This document shows positions 59,094 through 64,000 of a stretch of DNA of 64,000 nt, one piece after another (position 1 is the stretch's first letter; every line of letters begins with the position of its first letter). A program made the position numbers and the translations under genes. Source of the stretch: JBBRDU01 sp038230335 (GTDB lineage Bacteria > Verrucomicrobiota > Verrucomicrobiia > Chthoniobacterales > UBA10450); NCBI GenBank assembly GCA_038230335.1, contig JBBRNL010000005.1, positions 1-64,000 of the forward strand. Reading direction: 5' to 3'. The notes under the pieces are model-generated. The model was not told the origin of the DNA and did not search any database. It saw nothing but the letters and a program-made list of their open reading frames with translations.

Positions 59094-61340
59094 TCAAGGA
59101 CCTTGACCCGCCCCGGCCGGATCAAAGTTGAAATCGAGTCCCAGTTTGGGGAACGCTTTGAGGGTAAAGGTGAGGAGCACTCCGTACTCTTTGACCCCGC
59201 CGTTATCTCGAATGACCGCTCCGAATGATGCAACCCAGCTGGTCAGATCCCGGTAAACGGAATACCGCTGCTGCTCGAGAACCCCGCTGGTGGCCTCGTA
59301 TTGCTCCTGCAATCCGACGCCCCAATTATCGTCCACGCGGTAATATCCGCCGACCACAAACAGACTGCTGTTCTTAAAGAACGGGTCGGAGTTTAGGTAG
59401 CGATGCCCTGCGCTCACCTGGAGGTTAGCCACTGGCTGAAGAACAACGGTTGTGTTGACTTCAGTGAATCCCTTATCGAAAGCCGGCACCTGCGAATTGA
59501 TCACGAGAGATGCCCACGGCAGCGGGGTGAATCGGACCTTGTTGAACAGGTTCGAGTAGGGCGTGCGATCGTACGGATTATCGACATTCACGTCGACATA
59601 CGTTTCAAGTTCGAGCCAGCTGACGGTGAGGTCATCGCGCCGCGTCTGTAAACGATTGCGCACGCCCAGTCTCCATACTGTCCAGTGATCGATCGAGTCG
59701 ATTGAAGTGAATTGGGGAAAATCAATCGGTCGCAACTGGGTCGAAGGCTCAAAGCGATCGAACTGCAGAATTTCCCTCGGATCGGGGCCGTCGTTCGATA
59801 CCCAGGAGAAATTGGTGAACGGCTGGATGATGTGACGAAGCCCGTCGAGGCCAAGGAAGCGGCTCTGCACGTCCTCCCATTCGCGCGAAATCTTAAACGA
59901 CCCTTCGACTCCTCCGTTAAAAACGGTCCGGAATTTCCCGTCGCCGTATTTAATGGGCATCTCCAGAGTGGGGTCAGGCAGGAGAAATTCGGGCACGAGA
60001 GGATTGTCGCTCGGTTCGAACATCGTTTTGCCGAGATCACGAGTCTGCCCGTAATAGGTTTCGCGGAAGCCGAGACGCGGCACCACCGAAAGCCATCCGA
60101 AATAGGTGTTGGGATAGGTGAGCTGGTGAAATGTATCGAATCGGACTGTGCTGTAGTCCTCGAATTCGGAATCGTTAGGGAACTGCCGGTGCAGATTCGC
60201 TATGCCGGTTTCGCCTTCGTAAAAAATGGGTCCGTTGAAAAGAGGGGTTCGATTAACATCCAGAACGACTTCGGGAAGGCGTTCCGTTTGCTCGAAGAAT
60301 TCATTCGCCTGAAATCGCAGGATCCCGGTCAAGGTGTAGATGGAGCTGGTCTTGGCCAGGGAGAGGACGTTATCCGGCACCGGATTGACCCTGAATTCAC
60401 CCTGATAAAAATCCTGCATGACGAACCGGTCGCTCAGCTTCGTCACGTCTACGATGGAGTAGATGTCGTCGGTGAAGTTGGTGATGTTTTCCAAAGTCAC
60501 GCGATAACGCCCGCTTGAAACCAGGCCGCGCCGCACGTCCGTGCGATTGATGAGCGAATTCTGATCCTGAAGATAGTAGGTCTTCAGCTTGGCCCAGCTA
60601 TTGTCGTCCTTGCCGTAGGTCATGCTCGCGTCAAAACCGATGGCGACACCACGACGCGTGCGATAATCCAGGTGGAGTTTTCCGGTTAATTTATCCGTAA
60701 TCGGAAAGGTCACCTGCGTCAGGAGGGATGGTCCCCATGAGCTGAGAAAAGCGGGAGAGACGGAAAAACTGAAAGCGTCATTGAGTGACTGATAAACGTA
60801 GGGCCACCACAAGACCGGCACCTTGCCGATGTAGAACGTGACGTTCTGAAAAACGACGTAGTCCTTTTCGTAAACGCGGATGGTGCGGGCGTGCAGATGA
60901 AAACTCGGATCGGGCGCGTCGTGCGTGGTGAACGTGCCGTTCTCAATGCGATACCCGTTCGCTGAAATTGACGTGACGCTTGTGCCCGAGACGAAGTACG
61001 GATCGTAGTCTGTCCGCATCTCGTCCGCCTTGATTTGCTTGGTCTCGGTGTTGTAAATGGCGTGGTCGGTCAGATAAAGGCTGACATCGCGATAAATGCG
61101 GACGTTCCCCTGCACCGAGATGTCATGGGTCTGTGAATTGTACTGCGCGGAATCGGCATAGATATCCGTGTCGCCGATGTGAATGGCCACGTTGTCAGTG
61201 GCCGTGGCCAGGCCATTCTCGTAATTGGTCTCACCGGTCGAGGTAATCTCAACCGGCTGGTTCTTCGGCGTTTCGATGGCTCCACCGGCAAAACCGGCGC
61301 TCAAAAATAGCCCAAAAAGCAACGAAACCGGCTTTCGCAT
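59094..61340 (-). CDS. lptD: LPS-assembly protein LptD-like outer-membrane barrel
   Basis: 748 residues from ATG 61340. Signal peptide (RKPVSLLFGLFLSAGFAGG), an N-terminal LptA/OstA-like beta-jellyroll (TDNVAIHIGDTDIYADSAQY, TQTHDISVQGNVRIYRDVSLY shown in parts: DISVQGNVRIYRD, TKQIKADEMRTDY) and a large barrel with VLWWPYVY and C-terminal strands. It places LPS in the outer leaflet. Residue count is close to the family. The frame is open upstream through the end of the ketosynthase-like gene, so that extension is rejected. Proof of the diderm envelope. Confidence 0.88.
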   Translation of the reverse strand: MRKPVSLLFGLFLSAGFAGGAIETPKNQPVEITSTGETNYENGLATATDNVAIHIGDTDIYADSAQYNSQTHDISVQGNVRIYRDVSLYLTDHAIYNTETKQIKADEMRTDYDPYFVSGTSVTSISANGYRIENGTFTTHDAPDPSFHLHARTIRVYEKDYVVFQNVTFYIGKVPVLWWPYVYQSLNDAFSFSVSPAFLSSWGPSLLTQVTFPITDKLTGKLHLDYRTRRGVAIGFDASMTYGKDDNSWAKLKTYYLQDQNSLINRTDVRRGLVSSGRYRVTLENITNFTDDIYSIVDVTKLSDRFVMQDFYQGEFRVNPVPDNVLSLAKTSSIYTLTGILRFQANEFFEQTERLPEVVLDVNRTPLFNGPIFYEGETGIANLHRQFPNDSEFEDYSTVRFDTFHQLTYPNTYFGWLSVVPRLGFRETYYGQTRDLGKTMFEPSDNPLVPEFLLPDPTLEMPIKYGDGKFRTVFNGGVEGSFKISREWEDVQSRFLGLDGLRHIIQPFTNFSWVSNDGPDPREILQFDRFEPSTQLRPIDFPQFTSIDSIDHWTVWRLGVRNRLQTRRDDLTVSWLELETYVDVNVDNPYDRTPYSNLFNKVRFTPLPWASLVINSQVPAFDKGFTEVNTTVVLQPVANLQVSAGHRYLNSDPFFKNSSLFVVGGYYRVDDNWGVGLQEQYEATSGVLEQQRYSVYRDLTSWVASFGAVIRDNGGVKEYGVLLTFTLKAFPKLGLDFNFDPAGAGQGP

Positions 61341-61435
61341 TAAGAAGGCCGAAGGTACTGCAGGGGTTCTTCCTTGCAAAGGCGAAAACCCGGACCGGCA
61401 GACGATAAGTCTGCCCAAACCCGCGAATGAAGCTT

Positions 61436-62554
61436 TTAAGTGGCCAGGCACAAGGCGGCGACCTGTTGATTTAGGCCCGAAGCCAGTATCACAGCTTCGG
61501 TGATGGGCCGGGACGAAAGGGATGAAGAAAAAGCGAAATGAGCTGGGGCGCGAAGGAGAGGTGGGAGTGTCTGGGTCGACAAGGCTTTGGCGGCGATGAT
61601 GACCTGCCATAAACCACTCGCCCCCACGCTTTCACCGAGGGAAGGCTTCGCCGTGTAAATCTGGGCCTTGGGCATGACCCGCTCGACCGCCTCTGCTTCC
61701 GCTGCATCAATAAACGTCCCGTTCGCACTGGCCACGATGAACGACCCGGCAGGTTCAGCGACTTCGCGCAGGACAAATTCGGCTGCCTGGGCGAGTTCGG
61801 TCCGGTTCCTGTAGTAGGCGCCGGGATGGGTCGCCTTGATCCGAATGGGGCCCTCTCGGGCCACCACGACTGCGCCGGCGCCTTCGCTCAGAATCATTCC
61901 TTTTGGCCGCCTCGCAAATGGCTCAATCGGTGGCTGCGAACGAAGCAGTCGCCACTTGGCGTAGGCGTCACAGAGCAACCAGTCGGTCTCTTCTGCGCCA
62001 ACCACGAGGCAGTAATCTAACGCTTCATTTCTCATCAGGTCTTCCGCCATGTTCATGGCGGAAAGCCCCACCGCGCCGTCGCCGACCAACGTGTAGCTGG
62101 GACCGTTCAGGCCCAGAAGCGCAGCCAGATGACTGGCCGGAGCATTAAAAACCGTTTCAGGAAACAGGAGCGGACTGGCCGCCCCAGCCCCGGAAGCAAC
62201 GATGTCGTGATAGAAACGCTTTGTGTAGATGACCCCGCCGTTTGAAATCGCAAAGATGAGTGCGAGACGCGACACGTCGATTTCTCCGATGTTCATCCGG
62301 GCATCGCGCAACGCAGCCGTGCCGGCGGCTGCCGCAAATCGGGAAATCGCACTGGCCCGGCGCAACCGTGGATGGACCGGCAGTTCTTTCAGAGCCGAAG
62401 CGGGAATCCGATTGACGCAATACGGGTGGTTCCCGCTCTGATCGAGGACCGTTTCGGCCACGGCCTCCTCTCCTCGTCGCAGGCAATCCCACACTTCGCC
62501 CATATCCCCACCCAGGGGCGTGATCCAGCCCATTCCCGCGATGTGCATGCTCAT
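61436..62554 (-). CDS. Ketosynthase-fold protein without catalytic triad (chain-length-factor-like, KS beta)
   Basis: 372 residues, collinear with the upstream KS. The alignment GPSYTLVGDGAVG (here) against GPCQIIANACASG puts Gly160 at the active-site Cys; the first His is Asn (SANGT vs NAHGT) and the second is Glu (GESVGAS vs GHSLGAA), while the Lys is kept. This is the pattern of KS beta/CLF subunits of type II polyketide or aryl-polyene systems, which form a heterodimer with an active KS alpha. Starts inside the KS alpha stop (ATGA). Ends 95 bases before lptD. Confidence 0.75.
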   Translation of the reverse strand: MSMHIAGMGWITPLGGDMGEVWDCLRRGEEAVAETVLDQSGNHPYCVNRIPASALKELPVHPRLRRASAISRFAAAAGTAALRDARMNIGEIDVSRLALIFAISNGGVIYTKRFYHDIVASGAGAASPLLFPETVFNAPASHLAALLGLNGPSYTLVGDGAVGLSAMNMAEDLMRNEALDYCLVVGAEETDWLLCDAYAKWRLLRSQPPIEPFARRPKGMILSEGAGAVVVAREGPIRIKATHPGAYYRNRTELAQAAEFVLREVAEPAGSFIVASANGTFIDAAEAEAVERVMPKAQIYTAKPSLGESVGASGLWQVIIAAKALSTQTLPPLLRAPAHFAFSSSLSSRPITEAVILASGLNQQVAALCLAT

Positions 62555-63777
62555 TCGTGCGCCTTTTTACGCATCACAATGGAGGCATTTGTGCCACCGA
62601 ATCCGAACGAGTTCGAAAGCGTGGTCTTGATCGAACCGGAGCGCGCCCGATTCGCCACGATATCGAGCGCGATATCTTCATCAGTTTCCCGGAAATTGAG
62701 GTTCGGTGGGAGCACGTCATGCTGTATGGCCAGGATGCACACGATCGCCTCAATCGCGCCGGCCGCGCCTAACGAATGACCCATCATGGCCTTGGTGGAG
62801 CTAACCGCCACCCGGTCGCCAAAGAGTGCGGCGATGGCCACGCCTTCGGCCGCGTCATTGAAAGGCGTGGCCGTGCCATGCGCATTGATGTAATCGACTT
62901 CGGCCGCTTCGATGCCGGCGCGATCGAGCGCTTGTTGCATGGCGCGTCTGGGTCCGATTCCGGATGGATCTGGCTGGGTCAGATGGTGATTGTCCGTGGA
63001 AATGCCGTAGCCCGTGACTTCTCCGAGGATGTTAGCCCCTCGATCCAGGGCCGCCTTCATTTCTTCGAGGGCGAGGACGGCCGCGCCTTCGCCCAGAATC
63101 ATGCCGGAACGCTCGCGATCAAACGGCCGGCATTTGTCCGGGGTCGAGGCTTGCAGCGAATCGAAGCCGACGAACACCAACTCGGAGAGAGCGTCATAAC
63201 CGCCCGTCAAGACGCGGTCATATCGTCCCGATCGGATGCATTCAAAGGCGTGGCCGATGGCGTTGGTTCCGGAAGCACAGGCGTTAGCGATGATCTGGCA
63301 CGGCCCTGAGATTCCGAATGTTTCCATTCCGTCTATGACCGGCTTCTGTGGTGGATAATTGGCGATCCACCCGGGCGTCCCACGCAGCGAGGTATTGGCC
63401 TGGAGCGACCGGAAATATTCCTCGCCGAAAGACATGCCCCCGCTGGTGGTGCCAAAGATAGTGGTCTGCGGTCTGAATTCGGAATCGTGCTCGAGTGCTT
63501 CCCGCAGCGCGGCCACCACCATGTGGGACGCGCGGTGCAGACGCTTTCCGCGGCGCCCCTCGATTCCGCTCGCTGTGCGCAGCCTCTGCTCGTCAATTTG
63601 ACCGGCCGTTTTGCAGCGGCAACGATCGACCGGGAAGCGGGTCACGGGGGTGATGCAATCGCGGCTATCCCGCAACGATTCAAGCGTTTCCGACAGGTTC
63701 AGGCCGAGCGGGCTGACCACTCCTGCAGCCACGATTGCGACCCGCCTATTTGTTACGATTCGAGCGCTAAATGTCAC
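62551..63777 (-). CDS. 3-oxoacyl-ACP synthase (FabF-like, KS alpha)
   Basis: 408 residues from GTG 63777. Condenses malonyl-ACP with an acyl primer by decarboxylation. Active-site Cys167 in NACASGTNAIG, His300 in NAHGTATPFND, Lys329 and His334 in TKAMMGHSLGAAG are intact. Length and FGFGGTNAS C-terminus are FabF-like. Overlaps the degenerate KS by 4 bases; the pair is best read as a KS alpha/beta condensing unit rather than fatty-acid FabF. No ACP, KR, DH or thioesterase gene lies in the window; they could be just outside the right edge or far away. Confidence 0.85.
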   Translation of the reverse strand: MTFSARIVTNRRVAIVAAGVVSPLGLNLSETLESLRDSRDCITPVTRFPVDRCRCKTAGQIDEQRLRTASGIEGRRGKRLHRASHMVVAALREALEHDSEFRPQTTIFGTTSGGMSFGEEYFRSLQANTSLRGTPGWIANYPPQKPVIDGMETFGISGPCQIIANACASGTNAIGHAFECIRSGRYDRVLTGGYDALSELVFVGFDSLQASTPDKCRPFDRERSGMILGEGAAVLALEEMKAALDRGANILGEVTGYGISTDNHHLTQPDPSGIGPRRAMQQALDRAGIEAAEVDYINAHGTATPFNDAAEGVAIAALFGDRVAVSSTKAMMGHSLGAAGAIEAIVCILAIQHDVLPPNLNFRETDEDIALDIVANRARSGSIKTTLSNSFGFGGTNASIVMRKKAHE

Positions 63778-63961
63778 TCGGTTGGCAAGTTATCACAGGC
63801 TAATGATTCCAGTTGATTTCTGAATTGAAGCACTTTAATAATTGCTCAAACGGAAACGGTAGCTTGGTGGTTGGTGGATTGTCAGTTGAGTTTATTCAGC
63901 GGCGATTTGAAATCCGATAAGCGGGAACAGTGACCTGGCGGCGTTTTCTAGAATAAACTCA
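63778..63961. other. Divergent intergenic region between KS alpha and the RRM gene
   Basis: About 180 bases with no gene. It includes a purine-poor GGTTGGTGGATTGTCAGTTGAG and a TAGAATAAACTC just before the start of the RRM gene, but no clear promoter hexamers or SD. Confidence 0.4.
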
Positions 63962-64000
63962 ATGGGTACTAAACTATACGTAGGCAATCTTTCCTTCAAT
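63962..64000 (+). CDS. RRM-type RNA-binding protein, 5' end only
   Basis: ATG at 63962 begins MGTKLYVGNLSFN and is cut by the window edge. KLYVGNLSF is the RNP-2 strand of an RNA recognition motif, as in the short glycine-tailed RRM proteins of cyanobacteria, verrucomicrobia and others. The rest is outside the window. Confidence 0.7.
   Translation, partial: MGTKLYVGNLSFN

Noticed and set aside
57908..59131. 407-codon plus-strand open frame
   Set aside because: Antisense to ugd, which has clear NAD and Cys motifs; the frame is a by-product of GC-rich codon use.
61341..61610. N-terminal 90-codon extension of lptD
   Set aside because: Overlaps the end of the ketosynthase-like gene; the signal peptide starts at ATG 61340.

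Overview
The window looks like a chromosomal segment of a GC-rich diderm bacterium, most probably a Verrucomicrobiota member (Chthoniobacterales-like). That assignment is an inference from gene style: lptD and a TonB-dependent receptor show an outer membrane; CoaB and CoaC are separate proteins; there are many TPR proteins fused to membrane glycosyltransferase folds; and short palindromic intergenic repeats are frequent. No rRNA, tRNA, CRISPR array, insertion sequence or phage gene was recognised.

Layout. 1-9.8 kb: a mostly minus-strand housekeeping block (mutY, trpB, yicC, gmk, coaC, coaB, a 21-residue Lys/Ala peptide gene, an inositol-monophosphatase, ispF, cysS, a left-handed beta-helix protein), often with 4-8 base overlaps. 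10-16.4 kb: RNase HIII, a PATAN/DUF4388 protein with a helical partner, an HU-like protein, a hybrid histidine kinase and a secreted unknown. 16.4-29 kb: processive GT2 glycosyltransferase, L,D-transpeptidase, rpsT, pyruvate dehydrogenase E1 alpha, E1 beta and E2, dgt, a Lon-N-domain protein, aroD, a polyprenyl-phosphate sugar transferase and riboflavin synthase. 29-32.5 kb: a large TonB-dependent receptor.

32.7-50.7 kb is the most distinctive region. Four polytopic membrane proteins with periplasmic-type TPR tails (three resembling TMTC O-mannosyltransferases, one resembling PMT_2/GT39) and a fifth polytopic protein are interleaved with exported proteins (transglutaminase-like, double discoidin-like), a catalytically dead alkaline-phosphatase homologue, gpmI, hemB and a PD-(D/E)XK-like protein. 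I infer an envelope protein-glycosylation function, but no activity can be read from sequence alone.

50.7-64 kb: coaX, a 1148-residue TPR/TM/low-complexity protein ending in unusual beta-strand repeats, an M29 aminopeptidase, rsmB, ugd, lptD, and an overlapping pair of ketosynthases in which the second has lost its catalytic residues (KS alpha / chain-length-factor-like). The window ends in the first codons of an RRM RNA-binding protein.

Two repeat families recur between genes: a 117-bp element with 12-bp terminal inverted repeats (two copies) and an element of about 80 bp containing the hairpin CGCCTCA-N6-TGAGGCG (three copies, one inverted and partial).
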